A DNA stretch of 64,000 nt, taken from assembly GCA_041399065.1 (NCBI GenBank), contig JAWKTN010000006.1, positions 1 through 64,000 of the forward strand, given 5' to 3'. Position 1 is the stretch's first letter; each line of letters opens with the position of its first letter. A program made the position numbers and the translations under genes. The notes beneath the pieces are model-generated. The model was given only the letters and a program-made list of their open reading frames with translations. It was not told the DNA's origin and ran no database searches. The DNA is from JAGQPD01 sp020426865. Lineage in GTDB: Bacteria; Planctomycetota; Planctomycetia; Pirellulales; Pirellulaceae. Positions 1-8,521 of this stretch are shown piece by piece.

Positions 1-217
1 CTGTAAACGCCTAGGAGCCCCGTAGACGCACACAGGGGCAAGGCGGCCATTCGGTCGACTTGTCACCTGATCGTGCGTTAGGAGCGATCCTGGGGGACCG
101 TTTTCACTGGATGGCCTTCGCAGCGGCCACACCGGCGGGGCTGAATCGGTGCGGTACCTTCGCTTGCCTCCTGTCTTGCCGTGGCGATCTTGCTTATCCT
201 TGTTTTTCCTGGATTGA
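1..217. other. Left-edge stretch without a recognisable complete gene
   Basis: No start codon, ribosome site or conserved protein could be supported here. The open frame that runs into the Rhs tip begins at a GTG at 181, but its first dozen codons show no family similarity. The shared Rhs repeat only starts at about 218. This stretch is probably displaced intergenic or older rhs-locus DNA. Confidence 0.4.
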
Positions 218-1020
218 GAGTTGACAATCCATACACTTACACGGGGCGGAGGCTCGATACCGAGACGGGGATGCACTATTACCGGAACCGGTATTACCAT
301 CCGCAGCTGGGGAGGTTCGTGACGAGGGATCCGGTTGGAATCGTGGGCGGTATGAACGTCTACTCGGCAGGAGGTGATGTGAATGGGACTGACCCCTACG
401 GACTATCGGAAGTGCGTTATTGGAACGAGTACAGCAGTGTTAGGGCCGATGCTTTCGTTAACTTTCCGGGGAACAAGTCTGAGACATACTTGTTGGTGGG
501 CTCCGGGACTACCGTATACGGCACGATCTATGGGCGGGGGACGTTTCTCTTTGAACGACATCATACGTGGGAGAACAACTCTCAACCGCCGTATTACAGG
601 CATAATATCGAAAAGTACTATGCGCGTTGGTCGATAGATTATCCGTTTCTGTGTAAGTGCGGAAGAGATGGAATGCCCGAAATATGGCCATTAGACCAGA
701 CCAAATCGGACTATGCGGGGCCTACCATGATGAGTCCTGAGATCGGGTTTCCAATTGGATCGATAACCGCCGGTTGGAAATTCAATTTGAATTATTCCGC
801 TTTGAGTCGGAATTCTAGGAGAGAGCCAGACATCGGGGAGTTCAAGTGTACTTCACTAACTATGGCGTTCCATGCCGACTGGAGTTTGTCGTGGTCAACG
901 ACGGTTAATCGCTCATTAGGGTTTATAGAGTTTCCGGGAGAGGAAAACCTTTACACTTGGGAACTTGCCACGCATACTACGAACGACGCCAAGGTGACGT
1001 GTTGCTGTAAATGTAACTGA
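181..1020 (+). CDS. Orphan Rhs-core tip with a variable C-terminal domain (cassette 1)
   Basis: The first ~45 residues after the junction are the end of an Rhs/YD-repeat core, with YTGRRLDTETG, YYRNRYYHPQLGRF and RDPVG followed by DPYGL. This is the conserved hinge after which toxin domains begin in Rhs proteins. The ~200-residue domain that follows is rich in aromatic and beta-prone sequence, ends in a Cys cluster (CCCKC), and matches no toxin family I know. The usual PxxxxDPxGL self-cleavage motif has lost its first proline here (D instead). The thousand-plus residues of shell expected in a full Rhs protein are absent, so this is an orphan tip and probably not a translated effector by itself. 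The GTG at 181 is only the most upstream in-frame start; no ribosome site supports it. A likely partner gene follows 32 bases downstream. Confidence 0.65.
   Translation: MAILLILVFPGLRVDNPYTYTGRRLDTETGMHYYRNRYYHPQLGRFVTRDPVGIVGGMNVYSAGGDVNGTDPYGLSEVRYWNEYSSVRADAFVNFPGNKSETYLLVGSGTTVYGTIYGRGTFLFERHHTWENNSQPPYYRHNIEKYYARWSIDYPFLCKCGRDGMPEIWPLDQTKSDYAGPTMMSPEIGFPIGSITAGWKFNLNYSALSRNSRREPDIGEFKCTSLTMAFHADWSLSWSTTVNRSLGFIEFPGEENLYTWELATHTTNDAKVTCCCKCN
218..351 (+). repeat. Rhs-core 5' cassette repeat, copy 1
   Basis: This 134-bp block matches 8388-8521 at roughly 90 percent identity by eye. Both copies start abruptly at GAGTTGACAATCC, after unrelated upstream DNA, and diverge completely after the GGCGGT at their right end. 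It encodes the last conserved part of the Rhs core. Such a block can serve as homology for swapping tips into a full-length rhs gene. Confidence 0.85.
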
Positions 1021-1052
1021 GATTGTTGGCAGAGAAAAAAGGATAGCGAGGA

Positions 1053-1634
1053 ATGGCAGTTAGCGTCGATCGCGGTTGCAGACACAGTGTCGTACGACCA
1101 TCAAGCCATTTGTGGTTTGATTCTTACCGCTGGTTAACGAAATGCATTAGAGAAGGATGTACGGGGGTGGGAATCTGGATTGCTGTTAGCGGAATCGCGA
1201 TGTTGGGTTGCCGCAACAGCGAGCGGGATTTACCCTGGCACATCCGCTTCGTAGTTAGCGATTCCTCAAAGCCAGCAACATGGCAATTCGAGTCGCTTCC
1301 GTTTCCCGACGAGTTCATAGTGCGGGGCGGCCCTGCAGAAGCGGTGACGTCTGCGGGGTTGAAGGAGTTGACATCTTTGAGCGAAGAGGGCCGGTTGGTA
1401 CTCGAACTGCTAGATATGACAGAGGACAACCGTTGGGGGCAGTACTTAGTTATTCCGGAGACGTGGTCGAGAAACGCAGTGGTAACGCTTGTATATAAAG
1501 GGAAGGAGTGTGGTACAGTCCGACTGAATGGCCGCGCAGTCGGCCTAGATGTTCAATGGGTGTCCGAATCGGAGACTTTTGTCGTGGATCAAATCACACT
1601 AAAAGAAGTCGACCCTCGGAATCACTCCCACTGA
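1053..1634 (+). CDS. Putative small lipoprotein beside the Rhs tip (candidate immunity protein)
   Basis: This frame follows the first Rhs tip by 32 bases on the same strand, the position normally held by an Rhs immunity gene. Residues ~38-53 form a hydrophobic stretch ending in AMLGC, which resembles a lipobox. The real start may therefore be a later codon, such as the GTG near 1168, rather than the ATG at 1053. The mature part is a compact acidic/beta-prone domain of about 140 residues that I do not recognise. The role as immunity partner is inferred from position only. Confidence 0.5.
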   Translation: MAVSVDRGCRHSVVRPSSHLWFDSYRWLTKCIREGCTGVGIWIAVSGIAMLGCRNSERDLPWHIRFVVSDSSKPATWQFESLPFPDEFIVRGGPAEAVTSAGLKELTSLSEEGRLVLELLDMTEDNRWGQYLVIPETWSRNAVVTLVYKGKECGTVRLNGRAVGLDVQWVSESETFVVDQITLKEVDPRNHSH

Positions 1635-1649
1635 CATTGGCGTGACGTA

Positions 1650-1791
1650 CAAGAGGGAATAAAGTAGAAGGTGATTCCCAATCGAACTGACGCGATACTG
1701 GCGCATCGGTAGCGGTGAAAATGTATTCATTGGCACGGGCTTTGCTTTTAGAGCGTTAGACGGCGATAACTAGCGACGGATGAGCGTCGCG
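1650..1791. repeat. 142-bp 3' cassette repeat, copy 1
   Basis: This block is nearly identical to 9935-10076, with the same length and only a few clustered mismatches. Its first 18 bases (CAAGAGGGAATAAAGTAG) are the last five codons and stop of the LRR gene of cassette 2. Copy 1 therefore still carries the tail of an LRR gene whose body is missing here. The right border coincides with the start of unrelated mobile-element DNA. Confidence 0.85.
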
Positions 1792-1981
1792 TGCTGCGGC
1801 GAGCGCCTTGCCAGTCGGATGGACGCGGTTGGAGGCGTGCTTACGTCCGTCACGACTGCTACAGAGCGAGCATGGAAGTGCGGTTGGCGCGTACGCTGAG
1901 CGCGACACGGTGTTGGCCGTGAATTTGAAGAAGCCCAGTACCCGTGCTGCGCAGTAGCGAAGGTCATGCGCGTGCGTTCCA

Positions 1982-3727
1982 TCACGGGACTCCCGATCGA
2001 GGTGGTGGACGGGTGGGCGCGGGCGACATGAAGTGGTACGCCGTAAGCTCGCGGTTGATGCGTTCTCGGGCGCGGCGCGGTACGGTCGCGCCGTGGACGG
2101 CCCATCCGATCTCGGCGCGCAGAAGGTCGACAAAGCGCAGCTTCCGCTCGCCGCAGAAAGGACACTTCCTGTTGCAGTCGGCTTCGGGGTCTTCGTCGGG
2201 CGTGGCATCAGTATTGCGTGACGGATTGAGTTCTGTCGAAGCGTTCGTTGCCACATCGACGGTCGGAGAGGTAACCGCAAGAGCAGTACTGTCCGTGGCA
2301 CTTTCAGTCAGCAATGGTCCGCCACTCATTGGTTCGCCACTGGCTGCTACTTCACTGTCCGTAGCGGCGTCCTCCAACGGAGCCATGCGAGCAGACTCCA
2401 CGAACTTGTCCGTAGCTGCTTGGTTCGCAGACTCGTCTTGCGGCTCGGGGACGCCCAAGGCTGTCCGGGCCAGGCGGAGTGCCGCCTCGCGCTGCGTGGC
2501 GCCTAGGAAGCCGCCGTAGCGCAGTCGCCGAAAGTGCGGTGGCAGGATGTGCAAGGCGAATCGCTCCACGAACTCTGCGCCGGGCATGGTTTCGGTTTTT
2601 TGCGCACGGCCATCGCGGTAGTCCTTGTAGCGAATCGTGACTTGCCCGTCTTCGTCGCTTAAGATGCGCGCGTCACTGATCGCGGTGCCCGTGACATAGT
2701 GGGACAGATACCGAAAGGCAGCGTCTTGCCGGAACGTATCTTCCCGCGTGCCGCAGTGGATCACCCAGGGCTTGGCCGAAAGTGGCGCAAGCCACTGGCG
2801 AAACGCTTGCTCATCGTCAGCGAGTGCTCCGAGCTCTGGCGGCAATTGCAGTTTCCCAGCGCGATAGCGGCGGCGTAGTTTTTTGAGATAAAGATCGCGA
2901 TACGTTTCCATCAGCACGGTGGGATCGAGAAAGAATCGTCGCTCGGGGAAGGTCACCCACTGGCCGGTCTCGAGCGAGATGCCGCCGCCAGGGACGAGTA
3001 CATGGTAGTGCACGTGGCGCAGCAGACGCTGTCCCCAGGTGTGCAGCACCATCACCATGCCGATGCGAGCGGATACGCCATGCTGTGGGTGAGCCGCGAG
3101 GCGACAGAGCGCTTCGCGCGCGGCATCGGCGTGCAATTGGTAACAGACCGCGAGATTCTCGCCAATGATCGGATTGAGTTCATGGGGCGTGGTAAACACG
3201 ACTTGATAGTAGTCGATGGGGAGCATCCAGGATTGCATCAGCTCGAGCCACGGTCCGTGGCTGGCGGCGGCACACGCCGGACAGGCACGATCACGACAGC
3301 CGTTATACGAATGGTGCTCCTCGCCACAATTACCGCACTGCCAAAGATGGCCGCCGTAGAGATCGGTGTGGCAGGCAGCCAAACGCTCCAGCTTGTGGCG
3401 AACATGGATACTGACGCGCGGTCCTTCCTGCTGTAAAAACTCGGCCAGATAATTCCGCAGCACGCGGGTCACCGTCAGCCGTTCTTGTTGCTGCTGCCAG
3501 GCAGTGTCACATGCCTGCGAGTCCGGGCTGACGGTGACGATCGGATCGTGCGAACAACCGGCCGTCGAGAAGGCGAGCGGAGACATCTGGTATTCGGGGG
3601 GAGGGAGGCAAGGGGGAGGTGCGCGCTGGGAGGTCGACATCGGCGCTACCCAAACGTAGGTGAGCGCCGCGGCACGGAGCCGAGAGCAACGCGGATCAGA
3701 GGACAAGCAAGCCGGTGTGAACCGCAC
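1982..3727 (-). CDS. IS91-family HUH (rolling-circle) transposase
   Basis: The protein has the layout of IS91/IS801-type transposases. An N-terminal zinc-ribbon region carries CGNCGEEHHS then CRDRACPAC. A HUH nickase motif, HVHYHVLVPGGG, lies near residue 240. A tyrosine helix, RYLSHYVTG, lies near residue 340, with two tyrosines spaced YxxxY as in two-tyrosine nickases. A Ser/Thr/Ala-rich linker then leads to a second zinc-knuckle-like CPFCGERKL near the C-terminus. The family cuts single-stranded DNA and transposes by rolling-circle replication. At 581 residues the open frame is longer than usual, and the Pro-rich first ~60 residues may be untranslated; a start at one of the later Met codons is likely. 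It is transcribed away from the primase/ATPase gene. Confidence 0.9.
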   Translation of the reverse strand: MRFTPACLSSDPRCSRLRAAALTYVWVAPMSTSQRAPPPCLPPPEYQMSPLAFSTAGCSHDPIVTVSPDSQACDTAWQQQQERLTVTRVLRNYLAEFLQQEGPRVSIHVRHKLERLAACHTDLYGGHLWQCGNCGEEHHSYNGCRDRACPACAAASHGPWLELMQSWMLPIDYYQVVFTTPHELNPIIGENLAVCYQLHADAAREALCRLAAHPQHGVSARIGMVMVLHTWGQRLLRHVHYHVLVPGGGISLETGQWVTFPERRFFLDPTVLMETYRDLYLKKLRRRYRAGKLQLPPELGALADDEQAFRQWLAPLSAKPWVIHCGTREDTFRQDAAFRYLSHYVTGTAISDARILSDEDGQVTIRYKDYRDGRAQKTETMPGAEFVERFALHILPPHFRRLRYGGFLGATQREAALRLARTALGVPEPQDESANQAATDKFVESARMAPLEDAATDSEVAASGEPMSGGPLLTESATDSTALAVTSPTVDVATNASTELNPSRNTDATPDEDPEADCNRKCPFCGERKLRFVDLLRAEIGWAVHGATVPRRARERINRELTAYHFMSPAPTRPPPRSGVP

Positions 3728-4091
3728 GGTGAAGACATTCGTGCCGGTTGCAGCGGTCGCAGTACCGCAGAGCGGCGAGGCCGCGGCTTACCAAGTTGTC
3801 AGTGTCCGTTTTCCATCGGTTCCAAAAGCTTTTTTTTGGGCGACGGTCTTCCCCCACTTGACAAGCGGAGTCCTCTTGCCGCTCTCTTAAGGCTGCGGCC
3901 CGGGATGCCACCTGTGGACATCCCGCGGAGCTGCCCCGCGCTTGCGCCACGGATGCCCGTTCGGGCCTGAAGAGAACGCAAGAGGATGGAGCGGTCGTTA
4001 AGGCTCGGCGTCCGCGCTGGCGGATCGATGGGTCCTTCTTTCGTTTCGGTGTGCTGTTTTTCTGTCCTGCTTTTTTCCCAGGAGTTTTTTC
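3728..4091. promoter_or_regulatory. Divergent control region of the mobile element
   Basis: This gap separates two divergent genes and should hold both promoters. It contains an imperfect inverted pair, CCTCTTGC near 3870 and GCAAGAGG near 3978, around a GC-rich palindromic centre. The sequence before the plus-strand gene is pyrimidine-rich and ends in CAGGAG, a ribosome site, a few bases before the ATG at 4092. No clear -35/-10 pair could be assigned. Confidence 0.35.
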
Positions 4092-6656
4092 ATGTCTGCC
4101 ACTACGTCTGCGCTCCCGGTGCGCGCTGCGCACGATTCGTCTTCCGGCTCTTGCTCGTCGCTTCCCGAACCGTGGCTCGATCCCACGACCGATGATCGGG
4201 CACTGCTCTCACAGGTGGCCGAGTGGTACCAGCGGTGCCTCGTGGCAGATGGCGGCGCGCAGCAGTCGCTTGCACGGCGAGGTCTGGTCCATCCCGAACT
4301 ACTGACGACGTTTGGCTGGGGGTTTGCCGATCGGCGCCTGGGAGCACTGCTCCCCGGCCCCAAAACCCATGCAGGTAAAGCGCTTCGCGCCAGGCTGCAG
4401 CAGTTGGGCCTGTTGCGCGAAAGTGGCCACGGTCACTTTAATGGCAGTCTCACGCTGCCGATCTATGACGCAGCGGGAGCGCTCATCGATATCTACGGTC
4501 GCAAGGCGACGCGGAACCTCGTGCGGGGAACCGAGCTCCACTGCTACCTTTCGGCGCCAGCCGATCGGCGCGGCGTATTCAACGCCGCTGGCCTCTCTGG
4601 CACCGATACGGTGATTCTCACCGATAGTCCGCTCAATGCGCTGAGCTTCTGGTCGGCTCGGTTGCGCAACGTTACCTGCACCTGGCATGAGCAAGCCACG
4701 ATCGGGGACGATCTGGTAGCGACGCTTACCGAGTCGACCGCCAGTCGCGTTGTGCTGGCGTTTCGTAACACGAAGCAGGGCGTGACGCACGGCGAAGCCG
4801 TCGCGTCACGCCTGACGCAAGCGGGCCTCGAGGTCCTGGCCCTCACGTTTCCCGCCAATCGCGATGCGAACGATGTGCTGCTGCGATCGGGCCCCGCGCA
4901 GCTCGTCGTGCTCGTCCAAGAACGGCTCTCGCGCTCTGGCACTACGATGACCTTCCCCGTCCTCGCCCGCGAGGACCAGCCGTCCCCGCTCCATGCAGAG
5001 GTCAATGGAAAGCCCCCCGAGGAAGAGGATGTTCGCGCGGCTGCCGAAGCCGAACTTCCGCCCCCGGCACCAATCGTCGAGCAGACAACGCCGGAGGAGC
5101 GTAGCTCCGAACAAGCGGCACTCGATCTGAGCCAAGATCTCCACTTTACGTTTGACGATCGGCACTACCGCGTACGCGGCCTCGGCCAGAATCTTTCGCT
5201 GCAGCACTTAAAGATCAATCTCCGCGTTTGTCGTGATGGACTATTTCATGTGACGCTGCTCGATCTCTACTCCGCGACGCAACGCAAGATGTTGATTCGC
5301 GAAGCGGCAGATGAACTCCACGTGCTGGAAGAACAGATCAAGCGGGACTTAGGTGCGCTGCTACAACAGCTGGAAACGCTCCAGGAGCAGCATGTGGCCA
5401 GCGTGCTCAAGCCTGCCGTGCCACAGCCACTGGACGTGACCGGGCCCGAGCGCGATCAGGCGCTGGCACTGCTTCATGATCCAAAACTCCTTCATCGCGT
5501 GGCGGGGGACTACGAACGCTGCGGCCTGGTCGGGGAAGCAGCCAACAAGCAGCTTTGTTACCTCGCCTGCGTCTCGCGGCTTCTGGATCAACCGCTCGCG
5601 GTGTTGATTCAATCGTCATCGGCGGCTGGCAAGACGACGCTCATGGATCACACCTTGGCCCTGATGCCACCGGAGACCGTGCTGCGGTATTCGGCGCTGA
5701 CCGGTCAATCGCTTTACTACATGGGCCAGCAGGAATTGCGTCACAAGATTTTTGCGGTTGCCGAAGAGCAAGGTGTGACCGAGGCGAGCTACGCACTGAA
5801 ACTCTTGCAAAGCGATGGCCACTTGCGGATCGCCAGCGCTGGTAAGGACCAGCACACGGGCCGCCACAGCACGCAGCAGTACGAAGTGGAAGGGCCGGTG
5901 ATGATGTTTCTGACGACAACGGCCGAGACGCCTGACGGAGAATTGCAGAACCGTTGCCTGACGCTCCGCGTCAATGAATCGCCGGAGCAGACCGCCGCGA
6001 TCCACGCACTGCAGCGGGCACGCTACACACTGGAGGGCCCCACGAGCACGGCCCACGTGGACCCGGTCCGCCGCACGCATCAGAACGCCCAGCGGCTACT
6101 CAAACGCTATCGCGTGGTGATCCCCTGGGCCGAGCGGTTGACGTTTCGTCGCGATCAAACGCGGATGCGGCGGGATCACGAAAAGTATTTGACGTTGATC
6201 GCTGCCGTGACGCTACTCTACCAGTACCAGCGAAAACGCATTCAGGATCCAGCCGGTCAACCGTGCGTGGTGGCGACCCTTGATGACGTCGAGCTTGCCG
6301 GGCGGCTCACCTGTGAAGCGTTTGGGCAAAGTCTCGATGCCTTAATGCCTGAAACGCGTCAGCTCCTGATGCTGCTCGATGATCACATCACCCAGCGGGC
6401 GATGCGCGAGCAGCGCCCGCGACTGCAAGTCCGCTTTAAGCAGCGGGAACTGCGCGAGGCGCTCGGTTGGAGCGATTTTAGTCTGCGGACGCACCTTGCG
6501 AGGCTCGTCGAACTGGAATACGTCGTGGCCTACCGCACCGGGCGCGGCAATGAGCGGGAATACGAGCTGCTCTACGAAGGCCAAGGCCGACACGGAGATC
6601 GATTTCAGTTGGGGATTATTCCCACCAAGGAGCTCGCACTAGGGGAGGTACGATGA
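4092..6656 (+). CDS. Primase/helicase-like protein of the mobile element (TOPRIM-like region plus P-loop ATPase)
   Basis: The 854-residue protein begins at an ATG preceded by CAGGAG. Residues ~40-270 resemble the primase/TOPRIM layout of mobile-element replication proteins (GWGFADRR, then IYGRKATR, then a VILTDSPLNALSF strand). A charged linker follows. A P-loop ATPase begins near residue 508 with SSSAAGKTTL, and FAVAEEQG then follows as a likely Walker B region. The last ~130 residues look like a winged-helix DNA-binding domain (ALGWSDFSLRTHLARL). Together this suggests a replication or DNA-remodelling factor acting with the HUH nickase. The family is inferred from motifs and layout; it could also be a helicase without priming activity. 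Confidence 0.6.
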   Translation: MSATTSALPVRAAHDSSSGSCSSLPEPWLDPTTDDRALLSQVAEWYQRCLVADGGAQQSLARRGLVHPELLTTFGWGFADRRLGALLPGPKTHAGKALRARLQQLGLLRESGHGHFNGSLTLPIYDAAGALIDIYGRKATRNLVRGTELHCYLSAPADRRGVFNAAGLSGTDTVILTDSPLNALSFWSARLRNVTCTWHEQATIGDDLVATLTESTASRVVLAFRNTKQGVTHGEAVASRLTQAGLEVLALTFPANRDANDVLLRSGPAQLVVLVQERLSRSGTTMTFPVLAREDQPSPLHAEVNGKPPEEEDVRAAAEAELPPPAPIVEQTTPEERSSEQAALDLSQDLHFTFDDRHYRVRGLGQNLSLQHLKINLRVCRDGLFHVTLLDLYSATQRKMLIREAADELHVLEEQIKRDLGALLQQLETLQEQHVASVLKPAVPQPLDVTGPERDQALALLHDPKLLHRVAGDYERCGLVGEAANKQLCYLACVSRLLDQPLAVLIQSSSAAGKTTLMDHTLALMPPETVLRYSALTGQSLYYMGQQELRHKIFAVAEEQGVTEASYALKLLQSDGHLRIASAGKDQHTGRHSTQQYEVEGPVMMFLTTTAETPDGELQNRCLTLRVNESPEQTAAIHALQRARYTLEGPTSTAHVDPVRRTHQNAQRLLKRYRVVIPWAERLTFRRDQTRMRRDHEKYLTLIAAVTLLYQYQRKRIQDPAGQPCVVATLDDVELAGRLTCEAFGQSLDALMPETRQLLMLLDDHITQRAMREQRPRLQVRFKQRELREALGWSDFSLRTHLARLVELEYVVAYRTGRGNEREYELLYEGQGRHGDRFQLGIIPTKELALGEVR

Positions 6657-6996
6657 CAATTGCTTACCACCCAGTCAGGGGATTCGAGCGATTGGCCGGG
6701 CGAATCGAGCCCTATTCGAGCGGTATTCGAGCCCCATTCGAGCGGACCACAATTCGCGTTAACGCGTGATAGAACAACGACTTGCGGCGAACTTCCTCGT
6801 TTTCGCTGCCGGAGGCATGAATAGCCGCCCGCTGCGCCGTGTCATCTAACTGCCACTCCACTCGCTCGGTGGCTCGACTTATCCATTCCCACTCGCGGCA
6901 CAACCACCACGGCAGCCCGTTTCGAAAGCGAGCCTGCGGTTTCGATTGTTTGTTTCTTTTTTCTCGGCAATTTGACCAGACAGGAGTACCACCATC
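6657..6996. other. Intergenic region between primase-like gene and recombinase
   Basis: This 340-base gap holds an iteron-like array (described separately) and a perfect 12-bp palindrome at 6755-6766. No supported gene was found. The last bases carry CAGGAG ahead of the recombinase ATG. Confidence 0.5.
6682..6745 (+). repeat. Iteron-like array of ATTCGAGC repeats
   Basis: Five copies of the octamer ATTCGAGC (one as AATCGAGC) occur in about 64 bases, all in the same orientation, separated by short spacers and ending in C or G. A palindrome CGCGTTAACGCG follows at 6755. Arrays of this kind bind replication initiators or recombinase accessory proteins. Their position next to a primase-like gene fits an origin or recombination site of the element, but this is inference. 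Confidence 0.65.
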
Positions 6997-7968
6997 ATGG
7001 CACGTAAAGGCGATCGATCTCCCAAAGTGATCCAGGGAGACAAGAAACATGCTTGGAGCCTCGGGACGTTGCACGTCGGGTTTCTCACGTGGTTGCGGGA
7101 TCGCAACTATGCGGAGGCGACCATCCATCAGCGGCGAAGGCACTTAAATGATCTGATCGTGTGGGCTGAGGAGCGATCGATCACGCGGCCCACCGAGTTG
7201 ACACGACACATGTTGGAACGCTACCAGCGGCATCTCGCGACGCGCCCCAGTGCGCGCACGAACAAGCCCGCTTCCTATCGCCAACAGTTCTTGCAACTCT
7301 GTTCGGTCCGGGCCTGGTTTCGCTATCTGCTGCGACAGCAGCAGATCCTGCACAACCCGGCTGCCGAGTTGGAACTTCCCAAACTCGGCTCCCCACTGCC
7401 GCGTCATATCCTTACGGCCAGCCAAGCCGATGACGTGCTTCGTCAGACAGATCTGCTTTCTCCCTTGGGGCTGCGTGACCGAGCGATCTTGGAAACGTTT
7501 TACTCGACGGGAATTCGCCGTGCGGAGCTTGTCCATTTGCACGTTTACGACGTCGATGTGGAACGTGGGGTGCTGGCGATCCGGCAAGGGAAAGGACGCA
7601 AGGATCGGATGGTGCCGATTGGACGGCGAGCATTGGCGTGGCTAGAAAAATACCGGCAAGAGTCGCGACCGCGGTTGCTGGTGCGGGATACCGAAACGGC
7701 ACTCTTTCTGACACGGTTCGGTACCGCGTTCTCGGTCAGCTCGATGTCGACGTTGGTCTCTCGCTACGTCGCGTCCGCCGAGCTGGGGGTTACCGGCAGT
7801 TGTCATTTATTTCGGCACGCACTGGCCACGTCGATGCTCGACCATGACGCCGACACGCGCTTTATCCAAGCGATGCTTGGTCACGCGAGCCTCAGTACCA
7901 CGCAGATTTACACGCGGGTATCGGTCGCGAAGCTCAAGGAAGTGCACGACCGCACGCATCCGTCGTAG
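6997..7968 (+). CDS. Tyrosine recombinase (XerC/D-like) of the mobile element
   Basis: The 323-residue protein has an N-terminal SAM-like arm-binding domain (~25-125) and a complete catalytic domain. The catalytic set is visible: Arg174 in TGIRRAEL, Lys in GKGRKDR (199-204), His270 and Arg273 in CHLFRHALAT, His296 in LGHASLSTT, and nucleophile Tyr305 in QIYTRV. The ATG at 6997 has an AGGAG a few bases upstream. It is intact, unlike the two other recombinase remnants in the island. It may resolve co-integrates or circular intermediates made by the HUH transposase. IS91-type elements are known in which a tyrosine recombinase accompanies the transposase. Confidence 0.92.
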   Translation: MARKGDRSPKVIQGDKKHAWSLGTLHVGFLTWLRDRNYAEATIHQRRRHLNDLIVWAEERSITRPTELTRHMLERYQRHLATRPSARTNKPASYRQQFLQLCSVRAWFRYLLRQQQILHNPAAELELPKLGSPLPRHILTASQADDVLRQTDLLSPLGLRDRAILETFYSTGIRRAELVHLHVYDVDVERGVLAIRQGKGRKDRMVPIGRRALAWLEKYRQESRPRLLVRDTETALFLTRFGTAFSVSSMSTLVSRYVASAELGVTGSCHLFRHALATSMLDHDADTRFIQAMLGHASLSTTQIYTRVSVAKLKEVHDRTHPS

Positions 7969-8387
7969 CGTGATACACTCGTGGGCCAGCGGTATGGCGG
8001 GCTGTCGGTAAAGCGCGCCATACCGCCACTTGCTTTTGACGCAAAGCGAAAAATCCCGGGGGTTCGGGGGCTGGCCCCCGCGGTCACCTGGCAGCCACAC
8101 ATTTTTGCTGCTGGCAAGGTGAAACGCGGCACGGGGTATGCGGTCTGTTTCCCCACGAAAATAAAATGATTCCCGTTTCGAGGCGAATCGCTATAATGTG
8201 AGCATGTTCTTTGACAAGCAACACCACAGGGTCGGCAAGTCTTCGCGCGCGTGCGCAGGAGCCATGAAGTTGATGATCTGAATTACGACAGTGGCGTGTC
8301 GCGGCGGCATGCACGATCGCGTGACGTAACTTAGGCTGTGACAAGCGTATGCGTCACGTGATCAGGGATAGATCGCGAGATCCACGC
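7969..8387. other. Right end of the mobile element, no gene seen
   Basis: This 419-base stretch follows the recombinase and contains no supported gene. It has a GC-rich segment near 8050-8100 (GGGGGTTCGGGGGCTGG), an AT-rich stretch near 8155-8200, and a hairpin at 8315-8363. It may contain one terminus of the element. Confidence 0.4.
8315..8363. repeat. Hairpin near the right end of the element
   Basis: GATCGCGTGACG (8315-8326) pairs with CGTCACGTGATC (8352-8363) at 11 of 12 positions across a 25-base loop. Subterminal hairpins mark the ter/ori ends of IS91-type elements. This one lies 24 bases before the Rhs repeat and is a candidate terminus. Confidence 0.5.
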
Positions 8388-8521
8388 GAGTTGACAATCC
8401 ATACACTTACACAGGGCGAAGGTTCGATACCGAGACGGGGATGTTTTACTACCGGAATCGGTATTACCATCCGCAGCTGGGGAGGTTCGTGACGAGGGAC
8501 CCGATTGGGTTTGCTGGCGGT
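8388..8521 (+). repeat. Rhs-core 5' cassette repeat, copy 2
   Basis: This is the partner of 218-351, with the same abrupt left border and the same end. An in-frame TAG at 8369-8371 lies just upstream, and no start codon follows until the ATG at 8441. The core is therefore cut off from any upstream rhs gene. Confidence 0.85.

Larger units (their letters stand above)
1792..8387. mobile_element. Composite mobile element: HUH transposase, primase/ATPase and tyrosine recombinase
   Basis: This 6.6-kb block lies exactly between the end of one Rhs cassette repeat and the start of the next. It has its own coherent gene set: an IS91-type transposase on the minus strand, and divergently on the plus strand a large primase/ATPase-like gene and a tyrosine recombinase. 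An iteron-like array lies between the two plus-strand genes, and a strong hairpin lies near the right end. The borders given are those of the flanking repeats. The true ends were not identified, because IS91-type elements have no terminal inverted repeats and make no target duplication. Confidence 0.6.
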
